Of a stretch of 64,000 bases of DNA, positions 33,540 through 44,996 are shown piece after piece. A program made the translations under genes and the position numbers. This DNA is from Dactylorhiza incarnata (taxonomy: Eukaryota > Streptophyta > Magnoliopsida > Asparagales > Orchidaceae), in the NCBI GenBank assembly GCA_033032865.1, contig JAWHQI010000732.1, positions 124,001 to 188,000 on the forward strand, in the 5' to 3' direction. Position 1 is the first letter of the stretch. The number at the start of each line of letters is the position of its first letter. A model generated the notes under the pieces. That model saw only the letters and a list, made by a program, of their open reading frames with translations, was not told the origin of the DNA and ran no database searches.

Positions 33540-35285
33540 GGAGTAGGATGAGTTTTTCTCTTCCTAGAGAATACTAAAGGCAGATCAGGTTTTATTATAG
33601 GGGTGAGTTGCCCTTCCTCTTCATGCTCTTCAGTAGCAAGATGTTCATTCAGCTCCCCCTGATTCAAAGCAGTCTGCTCCCCCTGAGTTGAGGGTTCCTT
33701 CAGTTCTTTTTCTTTTTCAACTTCTACATTTAGCTACCCCTGACCCTGAACTTCCTTCTCAATTTCTTTTTCAGTTTCAGTATTAGCTTCTGCCATATCA
33801 GCATCTGGCTCCCCCTGAGTTGAAGGTTCCTTCAGGTCTCTTGCTGCTTCAACAACTTCCTTTTCAACATCTTTTTCTACTCTACTTGCCTCCCTTTGAA
33901 ATACAACTACTTGTTGTTCAGCTTCTCTTGCTATAAAAAGTACATCTGTTATCTATTCATTAGTATGTAGCTTAGGTACTTTTTCATTCCCAATGGTCTA
34001 AAGCAGAGCAGGACTATCAGATTTTGATGTTGGAGGGGATTTGTGTGAGTGAGATTTGTGACTGAAGAACTGCTTTTCATCTAACTTCTCCCCCTTCTTG
34101 ACCTTCTTAGCTAAGGAGGTTAAGAAAGACTTAGTGACCCTAGATGAAGAGATAGAGGACTTCAGGCTTTGCACAAAGGCATTGACCCCATCTATTTGGG
34201 TTTGCATGTGCATGATGGTGGAGTGAAGTTGGGAGCAGTGCCCATCAAGCATGTCCTGAAATTTATGGGTTGCTTGTTGAATGCACTGGAGAAGGAGTGC
34301 TTGTGTGGATGAGGATGGTTCAGGTTATGTTGGTGGAGGAGATAATGGTGGAGGAGATGAAGGTGGAGAGATGACTGTATTACTGAGATCAGTGGTTGTG
34401 GGAAGAAGATGAGGTGTGTTTGATGCAGGAGGAGGAGGAATAGAGGTGGGTTGAACAGATGAGTCCATAGGAGGAGGAGAAGTAGGTGGTGAAGAGGGTC
34501 TTTCAGGCTAGGATCCAGGCTTTGGGATCTGCCTGTCCCATTTGGAGAAGAGTGCTATGGATATTCTTTTGCCAGGGGGAATGGCAATATCTTTTGACCT
34601 ACATAGGTCAGGATAGGAGTGCCTGAGTACTTGGCTCATTATCCTCATAAAGGCATTCTCCTTATGAGAATATTTGTAGCCTATCATCTTTAGCAAGCAA
34701 TTGGCCCAGTCAATCTTCTTTTTCAGCACAAGGGCCCCCATAATGTTCAGTTGCTGCTTGGGCACTACATCATGGGCAGAGATTTTGCATAGTAGTATTT
34801 TTCCTACTATGTCTGCTAGGAGCCTGTATTAATCAGAGAAATCAATTTTCTTTAAGTTGATTGCTCTATCTCTGGAGAATCTCATGGTGGTTAACAGATT
34901 TCTAGTTTCTTCATGGGTGAGTTCCACAGGTTCACCACCTGATAAAGGAATGATGATGAAGATTTAGTTAATTTCCTTTTTCCTTTTAGGATTTGAACAA
35001 GGATGGTGTTGGTATGTACCCGATGGTAGGTCAAGGTGTCCCTAAGATTTTCTGTAGAGATTGAAACAGGTGTTTCATGGATTGTCCTGCAATCTCTCCA
35101 ACTTCAGATATCTGTGCATTATTCATCAACTCAATAAGTTCTACTTCCAGGAGTCTGCATCTTGTTGAGATGAGTTTATTCAGACCGGCTTCAGTAAAAA
35201 GAGCTATAATGCTCTTGTAGTTTTCGGCGGCGGCTTTAAAGGAATCAAGATCAATGTCGAAACCAAAATTGATCTTGGGAGCCAT
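33540..35285 (-). pseudogene. Extra ORF of B: helical N-domain, Pro-rich linker, coiled C-part
   Basis: ATG at 35,285: MAPKINFGFDIDLDSFKAAA, then about 80 residues to a stop at 35,031. A neighbouring frame (34,860-34,508) reads YRLLADIVGKILLCKISAHD and ALFSKWDRQIPKPG, then TAG. The rest runs through a Pro/Ser-rich stretch, a predicted helix (about 34,252-34,050) and an acidic end, with several stops. Blocks match the D ORF at 46,172-44,997 (IVGKxLLCKxSAHD; ALFxKWDRxIPK), so it is a shared protein family. The overall shape resembles the 'putative plant transposon protein' ORFs found in plant retroelements; this is a recollection, not a search. Words and a TATA-like box lie just upstream (35,369-35,590). 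Confidence 0.6.
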
Positions 35286-35368
35286 TTTAGTCAGTGAGAT
35301 AGAGAAAGAGATGACTGGTCTGAGAGAAATGAGAGATCAGAGAGCGTGTAGACTCCTAACTGAAGAGT

Positions 35369-35590
35369 GTATTTAAGTCAGGTGAAGCGTCGAAACGAGA
35401 CATAACTCGATGTTTATTCAGAACTATAGTAGATGGGACGGAAAATCATTACGTATTGCCGCTCATTTCGTGAAGTCGACGTTATGTCGAATGGAACTTG
35501 ACGCATGTTTCAGTATTGAGATGCTAGGGTTTCCAGTTGATGTATGCGTCGATTTTAACACTTGACGATGCGTCGATCAAGGAATCGACG
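35369..35590 (-). promoter_or_regulatory. Internal word cluster and TATA-like box before the B extra ORF
   Basis: GCGTCGA, GTCGACG, TGTCGA and ATCGACG repeat the words of the B LTR, here in the interior at 35,387-35,590. Minus-strand CTTAAATAC at about 35,377-35,369 lies between them and the ORF start at 35,285. The order words, TATA-like box, start is that of the LTR promoter. A second internal cluster is at 35,996-36,220. Confidence 0.7.
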
Positions 35591-35699
35591 TGACTTTTAT
35601 TTTTTTATTTTTTATTTTATTTATTTTATATATATTTTTTTTAATTCTAGGTTTTTCTTGAGAGATTATTACTTCCTAATCCTATGGTTTTCTAAGTCA

Positions 35700-38058
35700 G
35701 CCTTGGACTAATTTTATACATGATTGGATTGATTGTGCCAACATTGTTTGGCAATGTGGCCTATTTTATTACAGATATAACACATGTTTGTCTTTAGATT
35801 ATGGTAATTTTAGTTTAAAGAGGGATAGAGGTGTTGATTAGGATAAAATTATTGTGTATGATGGAAGTTTAGATTTGGATAGAGGTTTTGATTGGGATAG
35901 AAATTTTGATTAGGATGAATTGGTTCTAAATGAGGGTTAAGATAGAAAATTTTTGAAGGATAGATATGTCCTGAATTTAAGTTACTCTAAGATTTTATGC
36001 GTCGATAGGTATTCGACGTATGTTGAGAGTTACGTCGATTTATATTCGGCGCTTTCTCTAGATTGCGTCGATCTGGAATCGATGCATGGAAGTAGTTGCA
36101 TCGATTATAAGTCAACGCAATTTTATTCATGCGTCGATTTGAGGTCGAAGTTTTTGAGAGATCGCGTCGAGTAGAGTTCGACGTACTATCATTCATGCGT
36201 CAATATGAAGTCGACGCAAATGTGTCTTCATATATTTTATTTTTCCCTTTTTCTGGTGGGAGATTTATTTCTTTATGAATTGTTTCTTTTGGCCTAGTTG
36301 CCTTCTCAGAATGAGTTTGTTCATATTCTTCTGAATGGTATGATGATGATTCATCAAAATGGTTTATCTCCTTGAAGGTGAAGTCTTCTTTATTTTGTGC
36401 TTCTTCTTCTAAGTTTGTTGATTTGATGGGTTTAGTAAATTTTACAGGGCTCGTCCAAGCAGGTTTGGTAGATGGTATTGAACTGATTGAAGGATCAGCC
36501 CCTATCCACAGATTCTTATGTCTTATTGTTTGTTTTTCAGTGATTTCCTTAAGTGTTTGGCTTCTGACTTTTATAGATTCTTCAAAAGCTTTTGCCTTGG
36601 ATACCTTATTCTTAAGAAGTTGATTTTCTATTTTAGCACTTTCTATTTCCTTTTCTGTTTTATAGATTTTACACCTTAGTTCATAATTTTTTGAACATGT
36701 ATCCTCTATATTTCTCATATTAATTTGTTCTTTTAGATCCTTAATTTCTTGTTTAGCTTTTAGTTGATCTAAACAGAATCCTATAAAATCATTTTTGAAA
36801 TAATCACATAGAAAATCTATTTCATCAAAAATGCTCACCTCATCCTTATTCTCATATTCCTCTATGAGAATAAGGCTATTTGCTTTTGTTGTTGAATTTT
36901 CTTTTTCATCTTCAGAAGAGATGCTTCCTTCTGATCCTGTTTCACTCCATGATTCAGCAACACATTCTTTTTCTGAGCTTCCAAGAGCCATTAAGCGTAG
37001 GTCTTCTTGCTTAGACTCTTCATTGTCACTTTTAGATGAGGTGTTGTCTTCAGAATCTGTTTCACTCCAAGCTTCTGCAATGAAGCCTCTTTCTTTCTTC
37101 TTCTCCTTTCTCTTGAGATCTTTCTTTTTCAGATCTTTTTTTTCTCAGCATTTTCTGGACATTCTTGAGCAATATGTCCAGTTTTCCTGCAGGAGTAGCA
37201 AATAATTTCTTTGGTAGGAGTCTTATCATACCTTGGTTTTGACTCTTTCCTTCTAGACCCATCTGTCCTGACCCATTTCTTGAATCTTCTGGCAAGGAGG
37301 CTGAATAATTCTTCTTCAGTAACAGGGGTTTCTTCTTCTGTTGCTTTTAATGCAATGTTTCTATCTTTTGAGGAGGTTGGAGCGTTTTCCCTTCTTTCCT
37401 TCTCTTCTCTGGTTTTTAGAAGTTGCTCATAGGATTTGAGTTTTCCTAAGAGGGCATCTGTTGAGATTTCCTTTAGTCCTCTTGTATCTCTTATTGCCCA
37501 TATTCTTGAGTCCCATGAACTTGGGAGACTCATTAAAAATTTGTCATTGATCTCTGTGAGAGAGATCTCTCTATCCAAGTTCCTTAATTGATTGATGATC
37601 AGACTGAATCTGTCATACATCTCAGATATGCTTTCTTCATTCTTCTTTTGAAAGTTCTCATATCGGGAGATCAATAGAGCCTTCCTATCTTTCCTCTCAC
37701 CAGCACTTCCTTCTACTATCTTTGTAAGAGCCTCCCAGATTTCTTTGGCTGATTCACAGTCAACAACCTTTTAAAAGATTTCATCTGAGAGGGTTGAGAC
37801 AAGAATGTTCACATCTTTTGCATCACATGCTCTTGCCTTCTTCTCATCATTTGTCCACTCAGCCCTTGGGACAAGTGTTTGAGTCACTTTACCACTTGAG
37901 TCCTTTCTATAAGGCTTGGGAGGACTTGTCAAAATAACATTAAACAATTCTTCATCAATAGAATTCATATAGATCCTAATTCTTGTTTTCCAAACTGCAA
38001 ACTTTTCAAGATTGCACATTGGTGGTTTGGTGGAAGCATAATCTTTGATTTGTGCCAT
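35700..38058 (-). pseudogene. gag of B with two zinc knuckles
   Basis: ATG at 38,058: MAQIKDYASTKPPMCNLEKF and WKTRIRIYMNSIDEEL. A TAA (about 37,771) follows DEIF where Gln fits. The frame continues with VVDCESAKEIWEALTKIVEG and the knuckle CYSCRKTGHIAQEC (about 37,208-37,165). A run of eight A (minus, about 37,142-37,135) coincides with a frameshift; the next frame reads AEAWSETDSEDNTSS and an acidic, helical region to 36,200. After the internal words a second knuckle CYICNKIGHIAKQCW lies at about 35,783-35,738. Two knuckles are typical of Sirevirus-like gag. No pol follows. Confidence 0.8.
35996..36220. promoter_or_regulatory. Second internal cluster of CGTCGA words in B
   Basis: GCGTCGAT, ATTCGACGTA, CGTCGATTT, AGTCAACGCA and AGTCGACGCA alternate in both orientations at roughly 15-25 bp spacing, matching the LTR words. 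They lie between the acidic part of gag and the second zinc knuckle. Confidence 0.75.
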
Positions 38059-38147
38059 AAATTTTTTTTAGAAATATATATATATGAGGTAGGATCTTTT
38101 TGATCAAGGAGTTACCCCTTTTTGATCAACCTCCCTCTGATACCAAT

Positions 38148-39369
38148 TGAAAGTGCACAGTTAACCTCACTAGAATTCTCTAGGGGGGGGGGTGAATATA
38201 GATTTAAAAATATTTTGTGCAAAGTTAACAAATATATATATATATAATATTAACAGTTTTAAGCTTCCCACACACCAGCAAGAATTAAGCAAACAAATAA
38301 AGAAATAGCAAAAAGAAAATCACAGCACAACACAAAGAAATATAGTGGTTCCCCAAACTTTGGGTAGTCCACTCTTCTACCCCCTTGGTAGGAATTCACT
38401 ATCTTGCACTGAGTCTTTTGATAAGGAGACTATTAGAACCAGTCTGAGTCTTTTGATAAGGAGACTCTTATAACGAATACAACTGAATTTTTTGAAGAGA
38501 GATTCTTAAAACTCTTTTACACTATTGAAATTGAAATAAGAATAAGAAGAAGAAGACGAAGAAGAATAAGAAACAATTTGTGCAAGAAGGAATCTTCTTC
38601 CTAGCAAGAAGATTAGAAGCACAAGTATAGTGAATGTAATCTCTCTTCTATAGTGAGAAGGAGATTGTAGGCCTTTCTCTCTTTCAGTGAGAGCTTTCAG
38701 AAATTTGCAGCAGTATGACTTCAGACGGAAGAAGAAGAAGAATAAGGCTTTTTCTTGCTGCAGCACTCTTTCACCTTTCTCAATTTTCTCTTTCTTTTCT
38801 CTAGGGAGCTTTTCCTCTTTTTCAAAAATGGAGTGGATCACTTGTGCTTTTTCTTTGCCAACCTCCTCGTGTATTTATAGCTCTGTTTATCCAAAAATAT
38901 TGCTATAGGAGAATAATAAATTAGCTCACAGAAAAATGGTAAGAGAGAAATCTTCCATAATTAATATTTCGGTAGAAGGAAAGAAGTCATTCAATTTTCA
39001 AATAACATCCATAATAATCTTAATCAAATTAGCCAAGAATCAATTAGAAGGAAAGATTTAATTCTGAACGGCTATAAGAGAATAATATAATTCCATAAAT
39101 TCAGATCTACATAAAGAAAGGAAAGAGATCTGGCGCAATTTTGAATGTCAAAGAAATCGACGTGCGTCGATTAGAAATCAGAGTTACGTCGATTACGGTG
39201 ACGTCGAATTCTGTTTAGAGTTACTTCGACTCATTCTGAGAGGAACGTCGACTACACTTCGACGTTGCGTCGATTACTATTCGACGCATATTTACTTAAA
39301 CTAATTTTTCACTCTGAGAACTCATTTTCTACTCATTTCTAGGGGTTAAGATAAATCATTTCCCCAACA
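38148..39369 (-). repeat. 5' LTR of B
   Basis: Same layout as the 3' copy: words at 39,290-39,145, TATA GCTATAAATAC at about 38,881-38,871, and G-run near 38,185. It adjoins the primer-binding site at 38,147. Confidence 0.9.
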
Positions 39370-39374
39370 AGTCA

Positions 39375-40590
39375 GGATCACCCTGATCAGGTATCAACTC
39401 TTTTCATTCCTTCTTCTGATTATGTGTCAATTCCAGAATCTGAAGCATTCTCATCTAATGAAGAAAGTGGATCAGAATCAGAGGTGGATGTCAATCAATT
39501 GATTGACAAGTATGGTGCCCTCTTGGAAGATCTAAAAAAGAGCAAGAAGCAAGCCAAGAGGCAAGCTCTAGAAATTGCTTCCCTTCAGCATGCAAAGCCT
39601 GAATGCACTGAGTTAGTTACTCAAATGGCTCAAATGAGTAGAGAAATTAGTCAGCTGAAGGGAATAACAATATTCCAACTAACACCATAAGCCAAATAAA
39701 CCAAGGTCATTAAGGACCTAGAAGAGAAGCTTCTCAAGGATAAAAGCCTAGTGGCTCAATTCTCTATACCCAAATCAATACTGCCCATTATTGACACCTT
39801 CTCCTCCCAAACTAATAAGAGAGGATTGGGTTACAATAAAGTGGCAGTAGGTTCTGACAATGGAGGAAAGGGGCAGGCTAAAGCTAAGTCTCATACCACC
39901 TTTCAAAAGGTGTTGCTTCCCTCTAACAGGTATGACCAGGACAGCATGTATGGTCACTGGAAGAATGGAAGCTCCTATAGGAAGGAGAATACTCCTAACT
40001 ATAGCAGGCAAAATGGCATGGGGATTAGTGCTATGAAATCTCACCATAAGGAAATTCAAATGGCCCATCTTGGACCATTTGTTTTTGGTACTTCAGCCCC
40101 CGCATTCAAGAATAAGGAAGATATTTCTTCTAAATCCCATTCAGCAAAATCCTTGGCTGTTGTCAGGCCTATAATCAAGTCAAACAACACAGTATCTGAT
40201 GCCATCAACTCATGCTTAGCTGCCAAACTAAGACCAGCTGATGTCATTCAGATAAAGCCTGGTAAGACAAATTATAGATAGTCAACAAGCCAAGTAATTG
40301 CTAACAGGAATAGGAAAATTGCTGCTACTTTCTTCACAGAACATAAGCATTCTGATTCTCCTTCCACCTCAAGGAGTGTTCAGAAAAGAAGGTACAACAT
40401 CCATGAATGTTGATGTTGTGGTAAAGTGGGACACTTTGCCATTGATTGTTGGCACAACACTAGTGATCCTAATTCAAAAAGGAGCTTTCCTGCAAAAGCT
40501 GCAGTTGGTGAAAGTGTGTCTTTTTATGCTAACAAGAGCCTAAGACCTAAAAACAATTGGGCTCCTAAGGGAAAATGAATTACATTTTGT
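39375..40590 (+). pseudogene. gag of E, second part, with a damaged zinc knuckle
   Basis: The E frame resumes after B with DHPDQVSTLFIPSSDY-type sequence and the frame at 39,424-39,690 (acidic, coiled: VDVNQLIDKYGALLEDLKK), then 39,751-40,281. A second knuckle lies at about 40,400-40,455: a Cys, a TGA codon, then CCGKVGHFAIDCW, so CxxC spans a stop. Basic and Asn/Ser-rich regions surround it. Several stops and frameshifts make it non-functional. Confidence 0.78.
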
Positions 40591-41645
40591 AGGAGAGTTC
40601 TAGTACCAGTCTAAGGGAAATATTGTACTTGGACAGTGGGTGCTCAAGGCACATGACAGGAACTAGGAGTCTTCTGCAGGATTACACTCCTGTGAAGAAT
40701 GGACCTAAAGTAATCTTCGGAGGTTCTGATAGAGGTGTCACCAAAGGATATGGTATGATTACCAATGGCATAGTTCAATAACAAGGGTAGCTTATGTTGA
40801 AGGGTTGCATCACAACCTTGTAAGCATAAGTCAACTATGTAACTTGGGAATGTCATTGAATTCCACAATGACAAGTGTTTGATCAAAAAGTCAATTGACT
40901 TAGAGGTCATTCTCTCAGACACTAGGAGTGGGAATGTTTATTGCTTAGACATTATTTGCAATAGTTCTTTATCTCCTGTATGTCTTATAGCTAATGAGAG
41001 TGAATCTCTTTGTGTTCAATGTCACAAGAGACTTGCCCACATTAACTACAAGACAATGTATGGATTATTTTCTAAAAACCTTGTTAGGAATAGTCCAAAT
41101 TTGAAATGTGTTAAAAGTGGTCCTTATCATGCATGCCAAATGGGTAAGCAAATTAGGGCCACCTTTAAAAGCATTGGCTCCAAAGACACTAAAAGATGTC
41201 TATATCTGTTGCATATGGACTTGTTTGGTCCTTTGCTCATTCAGAGCTTAGGTGGGGAGTTGTATACTTTAGTGATTGTTGATGATAATTCAAAATATAC
41301 AGGGGTATTCTTCCTTAAGAAGAAATCGGATACTTTAGATATATTTATAAACTATGTCAAGGCAATTCAGAATGAACTGCAATGTATTGTGGTCAAAACT
41401 AGAACTGACCATGTTACAGAATTTCAATATGGGGCCATGACAAAGTTTTGTCAAGAATTTGGTATCACCCAAGAGTTTTCCTCCCCAAGGACTCCACAAC
41501 AAAATGGTGTGGCTGAGAGGAGGAATAGGACCTTGATAAGAGTTGGGAGAACATTGCTTAGTGACTCCTCTCTCCTAGAATATTTCTAGGCTGAGGTAGT
41601 CAATACTGCTTATTATGTTCTAAATAGAGCTTCCATCAATAAGGC
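40591..41645 (+). pseudogene. Protease and integrase of E, cut by element D
   Basis: The protease motif LYLDSGCSRHMTGT appears near 40,627-40,665 in a broken frame. The integrase frame 40,879-41,589 reads CHKRLAHINYKTM (HH with Trp changed to Cys before the first His), GPYHACQMGK (first Cys of CxxC lost), HMDLFGP (first Asp), RTDHVTEF (second Asp) and NGVAERRNRTL (Glu). A TAG replaces the Trp of the FWAE block near 41,588; the frame runs on to AYYVLNRASINKAE, where D is inserted at 41,646. Confidence 0.88.
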
Positions 41646-43196
41646 TGAAGGAGAGTTTAGATCTTAATATAACTCTAGAGGGGGGGGGGGGGGGGGTGAA
41701 TAGAGTATTAAAAACTTTTCCTTTAATTTTATAGCGGAATTAAATTAGTGATATATATATGTGTATATTGAGTGAGTAATAAAAACAAACATAAAGAAGG
41801 CACACAACACAACAACACAGAAAATCACAAGCACGGAGACACAAGGAATTTATAGTAGTTCCCCAATAAATCTGGGTACGTCTACTCTTCTACCACACTT
41901 GGTAGGATCCACTAGGTTTTTGATCAGGTGCCCTATCACCAAGGTGTTTTTGATCAGGTGTCCACACACCAAGGAGCTTTTGATCAGGTGCTCTAACCAA
42001 ACCACAGGTTTTTGTTCAGGTGCTCTATCACCAAGGGGTTAACTTTTGAAGGGAGTTAGAACCCTGCACAAGATGGAATAATAGGGGTTAAGAAGTTCTT
42101 CTCTGTCAACAATCTGAGAGAAGACTCTAGTGGATTGATGGTGTAAGGCTGCCCCTGTCTGATTGAAATTCTTGACAGCTTGAGGATGGAGATTTCTCTT
42201 GAATGAAAATATCTTCCTTGATAAGCTGATGAATCTGAGAGACAGAAGTTGCTCAGATTATTGTTGCTCTAATGAAGATTTGAAAGTTCCAGCAGAAAAC
42301 TGAGAGATTGATCTTGAAGAAGTTCTCAGAGAATGAGATGAGCTGCTTGAGGAAGATGAACTTTCTTTTTCTTTTTGAATAATTTCTCTCTCGACAGATG
42401 CTCTGATATTTTCTATCTGTGTAACTGCCTTCTTTTTCTTTCTGGTATCCTATATTTTTTGAGATAAGACGACTGATTTGAATTTCAAAATCTCTGAATA
42501 GGAATAGAATAATCTGCATTAAATATTTCTTTTCCTTGGAACTTCAACTGATTCAGCAAATCTTAATTCCTTTCCTTTTTAACAATAATTGATATCCTTT
42601 TCCAATAAGCCAAATGGCTATTTTTCTAGAGAGAAGGAAATGGAAAGGGAATAAAATATAGGATGGATAAAACTTTTCTTATCTGAAAGAATAACTCTAA
42701 AGGACGAATAGAACTGAATCTGATAGTTGAACTGAGTTCAGAGAAATAGAATAACTGATCTGAATAGACTGAGAGAAACTTTATCGAGCTGAGATAAGAT
42801 TTTGTCGACCTTAAGGATGAGTTCGTCGAACTGAACATCTGATAAAGAATTCATCGAACACAGGCTGGAGTTCGTCGATCTCGAGTTAGAGTTTGTCGAA
42901 CTGAAGAATTCATCGACCACTGAGCTGCTGAGCCACTAAGTATTGAAGATCGTCGACCGCAGAGACTGAAGCAAGTCGTTCGTCGAACACAGAGTAGAGT
43001 TCGTCGAACGCAGAGAGCAAGCCGTTCGTCGAACGCAGGATGGAGTTTGTCGAACGCAGAAACTTAGAGAAATCCTAAGTTTTAGCTATCTTATCAGCCT
43101 AAAACTATGACCCTTAGCCTATACAGTGGGGGTCAACTTAATCCTAGTCAACACATAGTAATCCTAGCCCAAATCAGTAATTTGGTTGTTCCAACA
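41646..43196 (-). repeat. 3' LTR of Copia element D
   Basis: 1,551 bp, minus strand TGTTGGAACAACC...CTCTCCTTCA, next to PPT AAATAGGGGGAGAT (minus, 43,210-43,197). TTCGTCGAAC words lie at 43,075-42,780. The leader has four TTTTGATCAGGTG...CACC repeats (41,915-42,035) and the U5 end has a long C-run (plus G-run at about 41,682-41,697) before TGAATAG. The ends closely resemble those of A and C. The frame at 42,253-42,920 is a shadow. Confidence 0.88.
42780..43075. promoter_or_regulatory. U3 word cluster of D: TTCGTCGAACGCAG
   Basis: About a dozen (G)TTCGTCGA(A/C/T)C words, several extended to GTTCGTCGAACGCAG, in 300 bp. They are the same core as in A and C. Confidence 0.82.
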
Positions 43197-43369
43197 ATCT
43201 CCCCCTATTTGGGTTAGGATACTATTTGAAAATTTTCAAATAATAAACAATAGGTAAATAGCAGAGCATATATATATCTGACAGAATGAAAAACCATTTC
43301 AGCAGATAAAATAAGTATAGTGCTCTGAGTTTAACAAAATTACAATAAAATAGAAATATCAACAAAACC

Positions 43370-44671
43370 AAATAGTCTAAACCTTTTACTTCTTTGTTGG
43401 GGGGGCTTGAAAATAATTTCCCTGTTGGGGTCTTCAGATTTCATCTTACTTATGTAAAGATCCTGAGCTCCCAGAATGGTTTGAGATTTATCTTGAGGAA
43501 CCACAGCTTACGTGTGCTTCTCTAAGTACTTTTCAGCATTGAACACATTTCTGGATTTGTACTTTTCAAATTATTTCTTTCTGAATTCTGACATAGTTGA
43601 AAATTTGGAGTAATCTTTGCCTTCAGCTTTTGCTTTATTGATCTGGGCTACTGCAATGGATTCTCTGAATCTTGCCATTTGAGATATCCTTTCTTATTCT
43701 GGATTGGGAGAAGAAGGCCTATACTCTGAAAAATTGTCTTGAACAGGAGAAAGATCTTGAGTGTTTTTGATTCTATGAGATGAGCCATCAGAGACATGAT
43801 ACTTATACTCTGAAGATATTAATCTTGAGGAACCTGAAGGAGGTCTTGAAGACCTAGAGCTCTGAGAACCACTGGAACTAGCTGGTCTCTTGGATTGCTG
43901 AGAGGAATATCTTTGAGAGGAAGAAGAGAACTTTGCTGAGCCAGCTGCACCTGCTGCTGGAGGAGGAGGAGGAGGAGGAGGATGGTTATGCTTGACAGGC
44001 TTATCAGAATAATAACCATTCTTCCTCATCTTCTTTCTTCTATTTGCTTCATTTCTTGAAATTCTCATCCAGGCAGGAGAATCCCTGGTGAGAGTGATAT
44101 TATGCAATATGTTGTAGGGAATATCATTGTTAGGATTTGGAGGCTTAGGAGCAGCCTTTGACATATACTTAGCTTTCCTTTTCTTTGATGATTTATCAAC
44201 AGAATCATCATGATCACTATCTTCATCATCACTGTCATCAGATGATTGAGGATTATCATAAAGGTCATCAATAAATTTCAGGGCCTCAGAAATATCTTTC
44301 TCAACATTAACATTTTCAACATTAACATTCTGAACTTGAGCTGGAGCTGGACTTTCTTCAATAACTGGAACTGGAGCTGGTACTTCAAAACATTTGAGAA
44401 TTTCTTTCAATATAGCTTTATTTATAGGAGCAGTATAAGGAATAATTGCTTTTGAATAAACTTGATACTCTGGCAAATTTCTGAAAATTGTATTGAACTT
44501 AGAAAGAAAATAAATAATATATATAGATGGATTAATAGAAATGTTATTTATTTCTTCTATAGCTGGAATAACTGAATCTGTCATCTCTGAATCTGCCTGA
44601 ACTAAAATTTCTTCAATCACAACTGCATCTGCACTGGAAACTGTATGAACTGGAGCTTCTTCATTAGACAT
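43370..44671 (-). pseudogene. Unknown acidic/basic Pro-rich ORF of D
   Basis: The open frame 44,671-43,694 encodes 325 residues starting MSNEEAPVHTVSS. It has a helical N-terminal part (IYIIYFLSKFNTIFRNLPEYQ), a Val/Asn-rich link, an acidic run DDSDDEDSDHDD followed by KSSKKRKAKY (resembles a nuclear localisation signal), an Arg/Lys-rich block, eight Pro, and a long Ser/Arg tail. Beyond the stop the frame continues with RFRESIAVAQINKAKAEG and KYKSRN to about 43,370, with two further stops. I do not recognise the family. It lies in sense orientation between the first extra ORF and the PPT, a place where Sirevirus elements can carry an env-like gene. Confidence 0.55.
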
Positions 44672-44996
44672 CTCCCCCTGCCTAGTTTCAGGAAATCCTG
44701 AAGCTAGGCCCCTAGAAGAAGGGACAAAATAGGAGGGGGAGGGAAGGAAGCTAGTTTTGCAGACAGATCAGCTAGAGTTTGAAGAACTGGAGCAAGTTTT
44801 GATCCAGTAGATCATTTAGCCATGGAGAAATATGTTGATAGATTTGATCAGCAGCAGATGAGAAATCAATATAGACAAAGTTTTGGTTAGGGAGAGAAGA
44901 TGGTGGGATGGAGTATGGGAAGGAGATGTTAGTAGCATGAGCTATGGGTGGATGAATAGGGCAATGAGGGTGGATAGGAGATTGAGGATGAATAAG

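Larger units (their letters stand above)
32121..39369 (-). mobile_element. Copia element B: complete, gag plus extra ORF, no pol
   Basis: Minus strand. LTRs 32,121-33,344 (1,224 bp, 3') and 38,148-39,369 (1,222 bp, 5') look nearly identical by eye, so the insertion is recent. The TSD is AGCCA/AGTCA (32,116-32,120 and 39,370-39,374), one transition apart. Primer-binding site ATTGGTATCAG (minus, 38,147-38,137); PPT ACAAATAGGGGGAGAT (minus, 33,360-33,345). The 4.8-kb interior holds a broken gag, then a second ORF in the same orientation; protease, integrase and RT are absent. It must use enzymes from a related element. Confidence 0.93.

Noticed and set aside
37135..37142. Run of eight A in B gag as programmed frameshifting
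   Set aside because: B gag also has a stop, no pol follows that would need frameshifting, and homopolymer indels are common decay or sequencing errors.
38506..38908. Frames on both strands in the B LTR, duplicated at 32,477-32,740
   Set aside because: They fall in A/G-rich leader repeats of the LTR, differ in length between copies and have no domain.
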